A stretch of DNA of 34,999 nucleotides from positions 1-34,999 of the forward strand of contig JAJXZP010000193.1 of the NCBI GenBank assembly GCA_021779995.1. Direction: 5' to 3'. The position numbers and the translations under genes were made by a program. This document shows positions 17,936-25,381 of this stretch, piece by piece (position 1 is the first letter of the stretch; the number at the start of each line of letters is the position of its first letter). The DNA comes from a bacterium (lineage in GTDB: Bacteria; Spirochaetota; Spirochaetia; Treponematales; Rectinemataceae). The notes beneath the pieces were generated by a model. The model had not been told where the DNA came from, did no database searches, and worked only from the letters and a program-made list of their open reading frames with translations.

Positions 17936-19017
17936 CGTATCTCGAGGCCGAGCCTGGGCTCGAAGACGTAGTTCCTTCCCGGCTGCACGTCGATGAAGGT
18001 CTCGACGGCCATGCCGCCCGAGACGAGCCTGAGGGTGTGCCGCCCGGCGCCGATGAGGCCGGCGGTCGCGCTTTGGGGCTGGCCGTCGATGAAGAGCCTG
18101 ATCTGCTCGAAGTGGCGGCCGTTCAGGTCGCGGTTGACCATGGCGTCGGGGAGCACGAGCCGCCAGGTCGACATGGCGGGAACGAGGGTGGCCACGAGAT
18201 TCTGCGGGCCGGAGAGGATCAGCTGCGAGCTGTAATCGGCGAAGCCGCTCGCGCGGATGGTGATCGAATAGGAGCCGGGGGGGAATATCCCGGTGTAGGG
18301 GGTCTGTCCCACCGGGCTGCCGTTGACGATGACCTGGGCCCCCGGGGCGTTGGGCGCGTCGATGCCCAGCTGGAAGCCTTGGGCCTGGAGGTTGGCGTAG
18401 ATCTGCACGGGGCCGTTGACCACGATGTTCTGGCTGAAGTCGGAATAGCCGGGAGCCCGGACCAGGACGGTATATGAGCCGCCGGGGATGGAGGCGTTGA
18501 AGGGGGTCGAGCCCGCGGGATTGCCGTTGATGAAGACGCTGGCCCCCTGCACGTTGGAGTTGATGCTGAGGCTGCTGCCGTAGCCGAAGAGTTGCGGTGG
18601 TCCGACCATGCCGGGCGCCGGCTGCGCCGGCGGCGGCGGAGGCATCGGCTGCTGTTGCCATTGCTGCTGTTGCTGTTGCTGCTCCTGCCATTGCGGCTGT
18701 TGCCGCTGTTGCCATTGCGGCTGCCGCTCCTCGGGACCCGGGCCGCGGAGCCTGACGTTGAGCGTGATGGGATAGGAGCCGGCCCGGACGACGGTCTCGA
18801 AGCTGCGAAAGCCGTCTTTCTGGACCCTGATGTCGACATTGCCCTGAGGAATCAGGAACGAGAAGTTGGGCGTGGTGCTCCCTGCGAGGTGGCCGTTGAT
18901 GTACACCTGCGCGCCCAGCTCGTCGCAGATGATGTTGAGCGAGGTCTTGTTCTGCGCGAAAGCCGCGCCGGCCGCGAAGGCCAGAAGCGCCGCCGCCAGC
19001 GCCAGTATGCGTTTCAT
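17932..19017 (-). CDS. secreted PEGA-repeat protein with Gln-rich linker
   Basis: A 361-residue exported protein. A signal peptide (MKRILALAAALLAFAAGAAF, cleavage expected after Ala21) precedes PEGA-type beta modules at about 25-90, 147-212 and 215-278 and a related C-terminal beta domain (about 282-361). The PEGA hallmark is the strand-turn GAQVYINGHLAGSTTP / GASVFINGNPAGSTPF / GAQVIVNGSPVGQTPY. A low-complexity linker rich in Gln, Trp and Pro (about 97-136) separates module 1 from the rest. There is no lipobox cysteine at the cleavage site. PEGA domains are surface-layer-like and peptidoglycan- or envelope-associated; the partner here is unknown. Start chosen at ATG 19017 with GAGGAGA; it is the first gene of the PEGA-GNAT-ROK operon. 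Confidence 0.88.
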   Translation of the reverse strand: MKRILALAAALLAFAAGAAFAQNKTSLNIICDELGAQVYINGHLAGSTTPNFSFLIPQGNVDIRVQKDGFRSFETVVRAGSYPITLNVRLRGPGPEERQPQWQQRQQPQWQEQQQQQQQWQQQPMPPPPPAQPAPGMVGPPQLFGYGSSLSINSNVQGASVFINGNPAGSTPFNASIPGGSYTVLVRAPGYSDFSQNIVVNGPVQIYANLQAQGFQLGIDAPNAPGAQVIVNGSPVGQTPYTGIFPPGSYSITIRASGFADYSSQLILSGPQNLVATLVPAMSTWRLVLPDAMVNRDLNGRHFEQIRLFIDGQPQSATAGLIGAGRHTLRLVSGGMAVETFIDVQPGRNYVFEPRLGLEIR

Positions 19018-19094
19018 GGGTCTCCTCTTCATGAGTCGGTCCCGAGAAGCGGCCAGTCTCCGGATTAAGAAGGCCGTTCGGGCGGCTCGAAACC

Positions 19095-19123
19095 AGTATA
19101 GTCTTCTTCGCTCGCCGTTTCCA
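19095..19123 (-). promoter_or_regulatory. promoter of the PEGA-GNAT-ROK operon
   Basis: TGGAAA (19118-19123) and TATACT (19095-19100) on the minus strand, spacer 17 bases, about 78 bases before the PEGA start codon. Confidence 0.55.
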
Positions 19124-19142
19124 TCGGGGAGGATCCTGGCGA

Positions 19143-19194
19143 CAGCCGTCGGTGCCGCGGAACGGCGGCAGCCGTCGGTGCCGCGGAACGGCGG
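19143..19194. repeat. two perfect copies of a 26-base tandem repeat
   Basis: A 26-base unit beginning CAGCCGTCGGTGCCGCGG is present at 19143-19168 and 19169-19194 without differences, followed by GGCGG-rich sequence. It lies upstream of both divergent genes. Confidence 0.85.
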
Positions 19195-19214
19195 AGGGCG
19201 GCGGGGGGGCATGC

Positions 19215-19242
19215 TTGTTTTCCCTGAGCGAAGTGATATTGT
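19215..19242 (+). promoter_or_regulatory. weak candidate promoter for the beta-barrel gene
   Basis: TTGTTT (19215-19220) and TATTGT (19237-19242) with a 16-base spacer on the plus strand. It would give a leader of about 155 bases before the GTG start, which includes the dispersed repeat. Confidence 0.3.
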
Positions 19243-19283
19243 ATCGGCTGGCTTCTGCGCAGGTCCCCGGTGGCTTTTTCAAG

Positions 19284-19301
19284 AGTCGTCCGGCTTTTGA
19301 A
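19284..19301. repeat. dispersed 18-base repeat, copy 1
   Basis: AGTCGTCCGGCTTTTGAA occurs here and again identically at 24701-24718, 5.4 kb away; a diverged reverse-complement relative lies near 25322-25342. All copies are intergenic. Confidence 0.6.
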
Positions 19302-19405
19302 AAATGCTCATCGCCTCGGAGCCTTCGAATGACTCTCTCCGGGAAAGCGGGCGCGAGACGTCCGCCGCGGGCACGGCCCGTTTTTTCGACGATCAGGAGG
19401 TTGCG

Positions 19406-20065
19406 GTGAACAGAAAAGGTATGGCGGCCCTCGTCCTCGCCCTGCTCGTCGGCAGCGGGGCCTACGCCCAGTTCGGCCTGTGGGGGCGCCCTCATATAGC
19501 CATTGGCTTCGCGGGTTCGATCTACTCCGACACGAACCAGAGCCTGGGGACCTCGCTCTCCGAGCTCCATAACGGCAACGGCGCCTTCTACGGCCCCCTC
19601 GTCGAGGTGGGCATGGGGCACTTCGCCGTGGGCGGCTCCTTCGCCTTCTCGTTCTACCAGGAGGATTTTTCCTATAACCAGGACGGATCCTACATGATCA
19701 AGATGATGGACTACGACCTCAACCTCTACCTCCAGGGCCATCTCTTCGACTACGCCTCCGTCGTGGATCCCTTCCTCGAGTTCGGGGTGGGGGTCGCGGC
19801 CAAGAACTACCAGGACAGCAACCAGGGTAGCAACCCCATCTCGATGGCCGTCTACCCCGACATCGGCATCGGCGTGGGGCTCAATTTCGGCGGAATCGGC
19901 ATCTTCGCCAAGACGAACTGGGCCTTCCCGGGTGCTCCGGTGAAAAAAGATGTGCCATTGTACTATGCCGATGGCACGCCGACAGGGCAGTACGCTTCGT
20001 ACACCCTGCCCCTCTACAATATCCGCCAGTTCAAGTTCACCCTCGGGGCCAAGCTCATGTTATAG
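19406..20065 (+). CDS. outer-membrane beta-barrel-like protein, hypothetical
   Basis: A 219-residue exported protein of no recognised family. The N terminus is a signal peptide (basic start, then MAALVLALLVGSGAYA, cleavage before Gln). The mature part alternates short amphipathic strands with Gly/Asn/Asp turns (HIAIGFAGSIYSD, VEVGMGHFAVGGSFAFSFYQ, YDLNLYLQGHLFDY, PDIGIGVGLNFGGIGIFAK, FKFTLGAKLML), the usual pattern of a small outer-membrane barrel of eight or so strands. The GTG at 19406 was chosen because AGGAGG lies 5 bases before it. Single gene, divergent from the PEGA operon. Function unknown. Confidence 0.75.
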   Translation: MNRKGMAALVLALLVGSGAYAQFGLWGRPHIAIGFAGSIYSDTNQSLGTSLSELHNGNGAFYGPLVEVGMGHFAVGGSFAFSFYQEDFSYNQDGSYMIKMMDYDLNLYLQGHLFDYASVVDPFLEFGVGVAAKNYQDSNQGSNPISMAVYPDIGIGVGLNFGGIGIFAKTNWAFPGAPVKKDVPLYYADGTPTGQYASYTLPLYNIRQFKFTLGAKLML

Positions 20066-20097
20066 CCCGCCCGTCTTCCCGGCTCTCGACGCCAAGT

Positions 20098-20979
20098 TCA
20101 TTCTGTAGCCGCGTAGGGCTCGCAGTAGCTCGTGCATTCGCAGATGAAGGCCTCGGCCAGGGCGGCGGCTATCGCGGCGCCGTGGGTGTTAAGGTGGATC
20201 CCGTCCACGAGGAGCCGGAAGCCGTTCGCGGCCGAGATCTCGTCGAGGCTGCGGCCGAAAAGAATCCTCGCCCGGATCGCCCGGCGCCCGATAGCCCCGA
20301 AGCGGCGGAAGGGCGGAGCGTGCGGGCTGGGCGGCAGGGACTCGAGGTACTCGACGAGCCGCTCCCGCAGGGGCAGGTAGGCGACCTCCTCGGCCTCGGC
20401 GACCCCGCGAATGATGGCCGAGTACTCCTCGGTCCGCAGGTAGGCGTAGTGGTCGCCCGCCTCGCCGATGGGCGGTATCGAGAAGAGGGCGATGCGCGCC
20501 TTCGTCTCGCGCTTGAGGCGCCGGACGACCAGGGTGAGGTTCTCCCGGAAAAACAGCGGATTGGGCCGCTCGGGGAAGCGCTGGATCGCGTAGTAGCCCA
20601 GGGCCGAGCGGAGGCCGAAGGTCGCGTTGACGTCGTTCGTGCCGATGAGGATGGTCACGGCGTCGGGATCGAGGGCGACGATCTGGTCCAGGCGCGCGGC
20701 CAGGTTGAAGGCCAGCTCCGAGTTGACGCCGGCGTTCACGAAGTCCCAGCGCGGGAGCCGGCCGGACAAAAGATCGACATAGTTCGCGCTCACGGCGCCG
20801 CGCGTGATGGAGTCGCCCGCGCAGACGGCGAGGTGCTTCTCCCGGACCCCCTCGGGATGGGCGAGGAGGTAGGAGGCCGGATCGTTGTCGGGCGGCACGA
20901 GCCGCAGGCGCGAAAGCCCCAGGTAGGCGAGCACGGTGAGCGCGACGCTGACGATGAGAAGCGCGTTGAGCGGCGTCAT
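20098..20979 (-). CDS. SGNH/GDSL-family hydrolase
   Basis: A 293-residue SGNH hydrolase with one N-terminal hydrophobic segment (about 5-22) that is probably a membrane anchor or uncleaved signal. Catalytic blocks are visible: Ser57 in AGDSITRG (block I), Gly84 in VNAGVNSE (block II), Asn115 in IGTNDVNA (block III), and Asp259/His262 in DGIHLNTHG (block V). Such enzymes cleave esters or acetyl groups on lipids, sugars or peptidoglycan; the substrate here is unknown. Two Cys near the C terminus (CECTSYC) are unusual. Its ATG overlaps the stop of the HExxH gene by four bases (20976-20979), so the two are translationally coupled. Confidence 0.85.
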   Translation of the reverse strand: MTPLNALLIVSVALTVLAYLGLSRLRLVPPDNDPASYLLAHPEGVREKHLAVCAGDSITRGAVSANYVDLLSGRLPRWDFVNAGVNSELAFNLAARLDQIVALDPDAVTILIGTNDVNATFGLRSALGYYAIQRFPERPNPLFFRENLTLVVRRLKRETKARIALFSIPPIGEAGDHYAYLRTEEYSAIIRGVAEAEEVAYLPLRERLVEYLESLPPSPHAPPFRRFGAIGRRAIRARILFGRSLDEISAANGFRLLVDGIHLNTHGAAIAAALAEAFICECTSYCEPYAATE

Positions 20980-21785
20980 CTCCCTGCCCCGTCCGGGCCT
21001 TCGATGGCGGCGAGCCGGCGCTCCACCTCGGCGAGCCGCTCGCCCAGGCGCTCGATGCTGCGCTCGAGCCGCTCCTTCTCCCGCTCGAGCCGCTCGGCCG
21101 AGTCGTCGGGAGGGGGAGGGGCCAGGAAACGGGACTTGACCGAGGCGGGGCTCGAGCCCGAGCGCAGGGCCTCGAGGGCCTCCGCCCGGAGGCCGGGGTC
21201 GCGGATGCCGGCGGCCATCTTCATGCCGTCCCAGCCCACGTCGGGATCCACCTCGAAGGCCGCGGCCCGCGCGGCCGAGGAGGCCGTGCTCCGGGGCACG
21301 CCCAGGGCCCGGTCGACGTAGTCCTCGAAGCGGGCCTTGTGGCGGCGGCAGAGTTCCTGCGCCTCGATCATGAGCCGGCCGAACTCGAGCATGACGCGGC
21401 CGTTCTCGGCGAGGCAGCTTTCCTTGATGCGCCGCGTGAGGTCGACGAAGCCGGGCTCGGTGTCGAAGAGGTTCCGGTAGTGGCCCTTGGCCTCGGCAGC
21501 CACGAGCAGCTCGTGGAAGATGGCCCAGAACTCGTTCGTGTGCGCCCTGCCGGAGGCCAGGCCGCCCTTGCGCTCGCAGTGCAGGTGGTGGGCGTACTCG
21601 TGGAGCGCCGTGTACACCAGCTGCTCGTCCGACTCGAAGTTGCGGTTGTGGATGATGATCTCGGCCGTGGCGGGCTTGTACAGGCCGTTGACGATGGGGC
21701 TTTCCTTGCCCGAGAAAATGACGGAGAACTCGGTCCGCGGCTCGGCCGTGTCGAGCAGAATGCGTTTGACGTTGTCCTGGTTCAT
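20976..21785 (-). CDS. putative HExxH zinc peptidase-like protein with coiled-coil tail
   Basis: A 269-residue cytoplasmic protein. The N-terminal half carries a zincin-like motif, LVYTALHEYAHHLHCE (His62-Glu63-xx-His66), with a possible third ligand in the following NEFWAIFHELL helix. The middle is helical, and the last 50 residues form a charged coiled coil (ERLEREKERLERSIERLGER and on). No signal peptide. It resembles no family I can name; SprT-like or minor-gluzincin relatives are possible. Operon order is glutaredoxin (25 bases upstream), this gene, then the SGNH hydrolase (overlapping). Peptidase activity is inferred only from the motif. Confidence 0.7.
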   Translation of the reverse strand: MNQDNVKRILLDTAEPRTEFSVIFSGKESPIVNGLYKPATAEIIIHNRNFESDEQLVYTALHEYAHHLHCERKGGLASGRAHTNEFWAIFHELLVAAEAKGHYRNLFDTEPGFVDLTRRIKESCLAENGRVMLEFGRLMIEAQELCRRHKARFEDYVDRALGVPRSTASSAARAAAFEVDPDVGWDGMKMAAGIRDPGLRAEALEALRSGSSPASVKSRFLAPPPPDDSAERLEREKERLERSIERLGERLAEVERRLAAIEGPDGAGR

Positions 21786-21810
21786 GCGAGGCTCATAATA
21801 GCCTCTTTGC

Positions 21811-22041
21811 TCAACGATTCAAAGCCCGCTCGATCTCGCTCTGGTTGAAGCCGACGATGATACGACCGTTCACGTCTATCACGGGCACGCCCATCTGGCC
21901 CGAGCGCCTGAGCATTTCGTCGGCGCGATGCGGGTCGGCGGCCACATTGTATTCCGTGAAGGAAATGCCGTTCTGCCTGAAATAATCCTTGGCGAGCCGG
22001 CAATAGCCGCAGCTCGGGGTCGTGTAGAGGGTGACGGACAC
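21811..22041 (-). CDS. glutaredoxin-family protein
   Basis: A 76-residue glutaredoxin/NrdH-like protein with the redox centre TTPSCGYCRLAK (Cys11, Cys14), the cis-proline segment MGVPVIDVNGRIIVGFN and a closing helix. This size and the GFNQSEIERAL end fit small NrdH/YruB-type glutaredoxins. The GTG at 22041 is preferred because AGGAAG lies 7 bases before it; a longer in-frame start at 22089 adds 16 unconserved residues. First gene of an operon with the HExxH protein and the SGNH hydrolase. Confidence 0.85.
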   Translation of the reverse strand: MSVTLYTTPSCGYCRLAKDYFRQNGISFTEYNVAADPHRADEMLRRSGQMGVPVIDVNGRIIVGFNQSEIERALNR

Positions 22042-22127
22042 GATGAAGCTTCCTTTCTCCGAATGGGCGGGTTTTGGCGGCTTTTTCACGACGCAGCCGC
22101 ATTCTGCAAGGCTCCGAATACATGCAA

Positions 22128-22154
22128 ATTATGGAATATTGCCGGGGGAGTCAA
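22128..22154 (-). promoter_or_regulatory. candidate promoter of the glutaredoxin operon
   Basis: TTGACT (22149-22154) and CATAAT (22128-22133) on the minus strand in an AT-rich patch, about 90 bases before the glutaredoxin start. The spacer is a short 15 bases, or 16 if ATAATT is used, so activity may depend on an activator. Confidence 0.45.
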
Positions 22155-22263
22155 GAGAAGCTCGTGCATATCTCGCCGATCATTCGGCCATTTGAGATCG
22201 CGGAGCCTGTCGATACTTCTCGCCTGTCAATCGCCAGGTGAGGGGCGCCGCGTTCTCCTTGGT

Positions 22264-23745
22264 ATGCGTCTACGCACCGGCTTGGCGACCTCGGCTCTCG
22301 CGCTTGCGCTGTTCCGCGGCCCCCTGCCCTCAGTGTCCGCCTGGGCTCAGAACCGGGAGCCGGGAGGCGGCATGGATCTCTGCGCGGACGGAGAGTCCCT
22401 GCGCAGCCGGCTTCTGCTCGGCGCTTTCGACTCGTCCCACCTCGCCCTGCTGCTCGACGAGGGGGAGAAGGGCGCCCGCCTGGTCGGGGCGCTCGAGCTG
22501 GAGGCCGAAGATGCCGGCGCGCGCGTGGTGGCGGGTCCCGGTTCGGCCGTCGGGGCGCTCCGGCTCCTCGCCGATCCGGCCTACCTCTCCCTGGGCCTCG
22601 ACGACCGGCCCGGCGTGGAGCTCGACCCCTCGCTCTGCTCCGGCACCGCCGTCCTCGGCGTGGAGGCGGGGGCGTTCTCGGCCTTCGCCGTGGAACGCGG
22701 CGCCGGCGCGGGTATCCTGCTTCCGGCTACGGGGAGCGTCGCGGTCGAGCCCCAGGCCGCCTCGCCGCCCGAGGCCGCGGCGGCGGGCCTGGCTCTGAAC
22801 CTGCCCTGCGGCGGAGGGAGTCTGGACACGATCGCCTCGGCCTCGCTCAGATCGGGCCGTTCGGGCGGCGAGGGCTGGCGGCCCGATCCGAGCCCCGACA
22901 GTCCGGGGCTGGTCTTCGACCTGGGGCTCCTGCGGACGATGCGCTGGCGCTCGGGCTGGGCCGTCGCGGGGCTCGCGGCGAGTCAGGGCAGGGTGGAGGG
23001 TCCGGCTCTGGCCGCCCGGCTCGAGGCCGAGCAGCGACGGGGGGCCTTCAGCCTGCGCGCGGGAGCCGGCGCGGCAGGGCCCGGCTTCCGCGGCCTCTAC
23101 GGATCGAAGCCGCTCTACGAGTTCGGGACGGCCGCGGATCTGCGCCTGGCCCTGCGTCGTTCCGCGGCGCTGGGACTCGGCCTCAGGCTGAAATCCAAGC
23201 CCTCCTCGTCGGCGCCGGAATCCGGGGCGGTGTCGGGCTGGAGCCAGGAGCGGGCCGAGCGCGGCGCCGCGCTGAGCTTCGCGGCGCCCCTGCCGCAGTA
23301 CGGCAGGAGCTTCTACCTTTCCTGCGCCGCGCAAAACGGCCCCGACGCCGCGGCCGTCTTCCTGCTCGGGGCGGCTCTGGCGGCCTCGCTGCGCTCGGAG
23401 GCGGGGCTGTGGCACAGCCGCTGGGGCGCCGAGCTGCGCCTCGGGGGCTCAGGCGGCCCCGGCTTCGACGGGCTCTCGCTGTCGTTGTCGGCCGGCAGGG
23501 CTCCGCCCGGAAACGACTTCGGCCCGGAGATCGAGACGCGGCTCGGCCTCGAACTCCTGGACGGCGGGCGGGCCGACGCCCCCGCGTTAGCCGATCTCGG
23601 AATCGATCTCTGGCTGCCCCTGCGCTCCTCTTCGCGTCTCGGCCTCGGCGTGGACCTGCCGAGCCCCGGCCTGCGCCTCGACCGGCTGGACGCCGCTCCG
23701 GCCGGAGGAAAGATGGTGAGTCTGTCCTATCGATGCGAGTTTTAG
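22264..23745 (+). CDS. predicted outer-membrane beta-barrel protein, hypothetical
   Basis: A 493-residue exported protein. A signal peptide (MRLRTGLATSALALALF and on to about residue 28, cleavage after SAWA) is followed by a long Ala/Gly/Leu-rich region of short alternating strands (e.g. WAVAGLAASQGRVEGPALAA, AFSLRAGAGAAGPG, LRLALRRSAALGLGLRLKSK, SRLGLGVDLPSPGL) that ends SLSYRCEF. A terminal Phe after an amphipathic strand is the usual outer-membrane insertion signal. No known domain is recognised. The ATG at 22264 has no good ribosome-binding site, and earlier in-frame codons lie upstream of the signal peptide. It is a lone gene between the glutaredoxin operon and the flavoprotein. Confidence 0.7.
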   Translation: MRLRTGLATSALALALFRGPLPSVSAWAQNREPGGGMDLCADGESLRSRLLLGAFDSSHLALLLDEGEKGARLVGALELEAEDAGARVVAGPGSAVGALRLLADPAYLSLGLDDRPGVELDPSLCSGTAVLGVEAGAFSAFAVERGAGAGILLPATGSVAVEPQAASPPEAAAAGLALNLPCGGGSLDTIASASLRSGRSGGEGWRPDPSPDSPGLVFDLGLLRTMRWRSGWAVAGLAASQGRVEGPALAARLEAEQRRGAFSLRAGAGAAGPGFRGLYGSKPLYEFGTAADLRLALRRSAALGLGLRLKSKPSSSAPESGAVSGWSQERAERGAALSFAAPLPQYGRSFYLSCAAQNGPDAAAVFLLGAALAASLRSEAGLWHSRWGAELRLGGSGGPGFDGLSLSLSAGRAPPGNDFGPEIETRLGLELLDGGRADAPALADLGIDLWLPLRSSSRLGLGVDLPSPGLRLDRLDAAPAGGKMVSLSYRCEF

Positions 23746-23950
23746 CGTCCTGTGCTATTCGCTTCGCTCAAGGGCCGATTACGCAAAAGCCGACCGCGGG
23801 GCCGGCTTCGGATCGGGCTTTAGGCTGCCGCATGTCACGGGACCGCGCCAGGCGGTCAGCGCTTTCGGATTTTGCGAACACGACGGGATAGGGGAAGAAG
23901 TGAAGACGGAGAACGCCGAGGCCGGGACGGAAGCAATCGCGTCATCCTCA

Positions 23951-24532
23951 TCATTCCGGGAACCGGTCCGAAACCAGCGATGAACCGACATCCCTCATGG
24001 CGGCGTGCAGACCTTGGCGTTCATGCGCCGCTTCATTTCGCATACCGGCGACGACCTGGACCTCGCCAACATCGAACTCCAGCAACTGGAACATTTTTTT
24101 CGTATAGTCAAAATACGACTGGAACATGCCCGAATCGGGATTGCCCTGATTGAACACGAGAGTCAGCTTCTTTTTCGCGGCCTTTCCTGCTTTGTAATAC
24201 GGAGAGAATCGCGGAGTGATGTGCGCAAACAACCTGTCGGTGAAGATCTTCGCCTGGGCGCTCATCTGCCCCATGTAGATCGGCAAGCCGAGAACAAGGG
24301 CATCGGCCTGCTCGAGCGGGCCGTAGAGTCTCTGCATGTCGTCGTCGATGACGCAGCCCCGGTCGCCTTTGTGGCAGCCCAGGCAACCCTGGCAGGGTTT
24401 GATGTCAAGATCGCTGAACTGCCAGGATTGAGTTTCGGCGCCCTGTTCTTTCGCTCCTTCGAGTATCGTGTTCACAATCCAGGCGGTATTGCCCTCTTTC
24501 CGCGGACTTGCGATAAATCCGATGACCTTCAT
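23951..24532 (-). CDS. NADPH-dependent FMN reductase / iron-sulfur flavoprotein-like
   Basis: A 193-residue flavodoxin-like protein with the family start KVIGFIASPRKEGNTAWIV (FMN phosphate loop) and a cysteine cluster Cys47-x2-Cys50-x2-Cys53-x6-Cys60 (PCQGCLGCHKGDRGC), the compact motif of Isf-type and related flavoproteins that may hold a [4Fe-4S] cluster. The substrate-side segment ALVLGLPIYMGQMSAQAK is conserved. Likely an electron-transfer or drug/quinone-reducing flavoprotein of anaerobes. It sits 220 bases downstream of the MarR gene on the same strand, has its own promoter with a probable MarR site, and uses noticeably more A/T-ending codons than its neighbours, which suggests recent transfer of the pair. 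Confidence 0.87.
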   Translation of the reverse strand: MKVIGFIASPRKEGNTAWIVNTILEGAKEQGAETQSWQFSDLDIKPCQGCLGCHKGDRGCVIDDDMQRLYGPLEQADALVLGLPIYMGQMSAQAKIFTDRLFAHITPRFSPYYKAGKAAKKKLTLVFNQGNPDSGMFQSYFDYTKKMFQLLEFDVGEVQVVAGMRNEAAHERQGLHAAMRDVGSSLVSDRFPE

Positions 24533-24583
24533 CTTTCCTCCTTGCGCGTATGAGCGGACGACGCAAGTCAGCCTATCCTTTTA

Positions 24584-24607
24584 ATGTTTCCTTGTCAACA
24601 ATAATTC
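24584..24607 (-). promoter_or_regulatory. promoter and probable MarR operator of the flavoprotein gene
   Basis: On the minus strand TTGTTG-ACAAGG-AAACAT (24584-24601) matches the perfect palindrome before the marR gene in the left half-site and in 4 of 6 right positions, with the same spacing. A TTGACA -35 box starts three bases into it and has TAGGCT 17 bases further on. Repressor binding would cover the -35. Confidence 0.5.
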
Positions 24608-24700
24608 GAAGCCGGCACCGGATGGCGACCGGGGAAGGCGGAGATAGGCGCAAGGACGCGGGCGCCCGGTCGCAGTGAGGCTATTTGAGCCGCGTTCCCA

Positions 24701-24718
24701 AGTCGTCCGGCTTTTGAA
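24701..24718. repeat. dispersed 18-base repeat, copy 2
   Basis: Identical to 19284-19301 (AGTCGTCCGGCTTTTGAA). It lies in the 220-base gap between the MarR and flavoprotein genes, where no gene or clear terminator is seen. Confidence 0.6.
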
Positions 24719-24752
24719 GTAGCTCGCGTAAATCGGCTCGGCACGCCTCGCA

Positions 24753-25238
24753 TCATTCAAAATCATTTCCACCGGTCATATCTACGCCGAGCTTCCTGAT
24801 TTCTTCATCCAAATGCCTGCTGTACGTTTCCACGAAGCCGAGCACGATATCGTATTGCTCCTCGGTTACCTGGGCGAAGACGGCTTTATCCCGCCTTTGA
24901 AACTCTCGGTGCAGGGCCTCGTGAACCTTGAAAATCGCCTTCCCCTGCGCAGTGAGCCTGAAATAGATTTCTTTCTTGTTATCCGGCTTTTGGTAGCTTT
25001 CGATAACGCCCTTTTCCATGAGTCTCTTGGTCAGCTTACTGATGGCCCCCCTCGTCACGTAGAAGGACTCCGCGAGCCGGGTCACGTTCGGATCTGCGTT
25101 CCTGCCGATGTATTCGATACAATGCACTTCCGTAGACTTGAAACCCTTGAGTCTGTCGTGCATCGTAACCTTGTTGAGCGACGCCATTTTGTTCAGGAAG
25201 TCGGTGAAACTCATGATGACCTGTTCTTCTTTGTTCAC
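24753..25238 (-). CDS. MarR-family transcriptional regulator
   Basis: A 161-residue winged-helix regulator. The recognition helix (ESFYVTRGAISKLTKRLMEKG) and wing (IESYQKPDNKKEIYFRLTAQG) are typical of MarR; N- and C-terminal helices form the dimer interface. It should repress its own gene and the neighbouring flavoprotein gene, relieved by a small phenolic or redox-active ligand (inferred from the family). Its codons are less GC-rich than those around it, as in the flavoprotein. The ATG at 25238 is the first in frame; a GGCGGAGG-type site lies a little upstream. Confidence 0.9.
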   Translation of the reverse strand: MNKEEQVIMSFTDFLNKMASLNKVTMHDRLKGFKSTEVHCIEYIGRNADPNVTRLAESFYVTRGAISKLTKRLMEKGVIESYQKPDNKKEIYFRLTAQGKAIFKVHEALHREFQRRDKAVFAQVTEEQYDIVLGFVETYSRHLDEEIRKLGVDMTGGNDFE

Positions 25239-25284
25239 GCCAGTCCTCCGCCCCCTGGTGCAGTGACATTCATAGATCGATTTT

Positions 25285-25302
25285 TTGTTGCTCTTTCAAC
25301 AA
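25285..25302 (-). promoter_or_regulatory. MarR operator in the regulator's own promoter
   Basis: A perfect palindrome TTGTTG-N6-CAACAA, 47-64 bases upstream of the MarR start. On the minus strand the -35 candidate TTGAAA starts three bases into the left arm, exactly as in the flavoprotein promoter, with TATGAA about 19 bases on. This fits autorepression. Confidence 0.6.
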
Positions 25303-25381
25303 TGCCGAGGCGATGCAGCCGAGTTTCAAGGTCGCTCGACTTGCGAAGAAGCCTCACTATATTCCAAGGCTTGAGGCTCTG

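Larger units (their letters stand above)
19018..19405. other. divergent intergenic region
   Basis: This 388-base gap separates the PEGA operon from the beta-barrel gene. It holds a good minus-strand promoter (19095-19123), a two-copy tandem repeat (19143-19194), a weak plus-strand promoter (19215-19242) and one copy of an 18-base dispersed repeat (19284-19301). No gene is supported, although an open frame from 19304 runs in front of the beta-barrel start. Confidence 0.6.

Noticed and set aside
18637-18730. Dense short repeats that might suggest a CRISPR or VNTR
   Set aside because: They are in-frame Gln/Trp/Pro codons (CAG/CAA on the minus strand) of the PEGA protein's linker; no spacer structure. 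No CRISPR array was seen anywhere in the window.
17936-19741. N-terminal extension of the GNAT frame through the PEGA gene and beyond
   Set aside because: The upstream part is out of frame with a clear signal-peptide/PEGA gene; only the last 154 residues match a fold.
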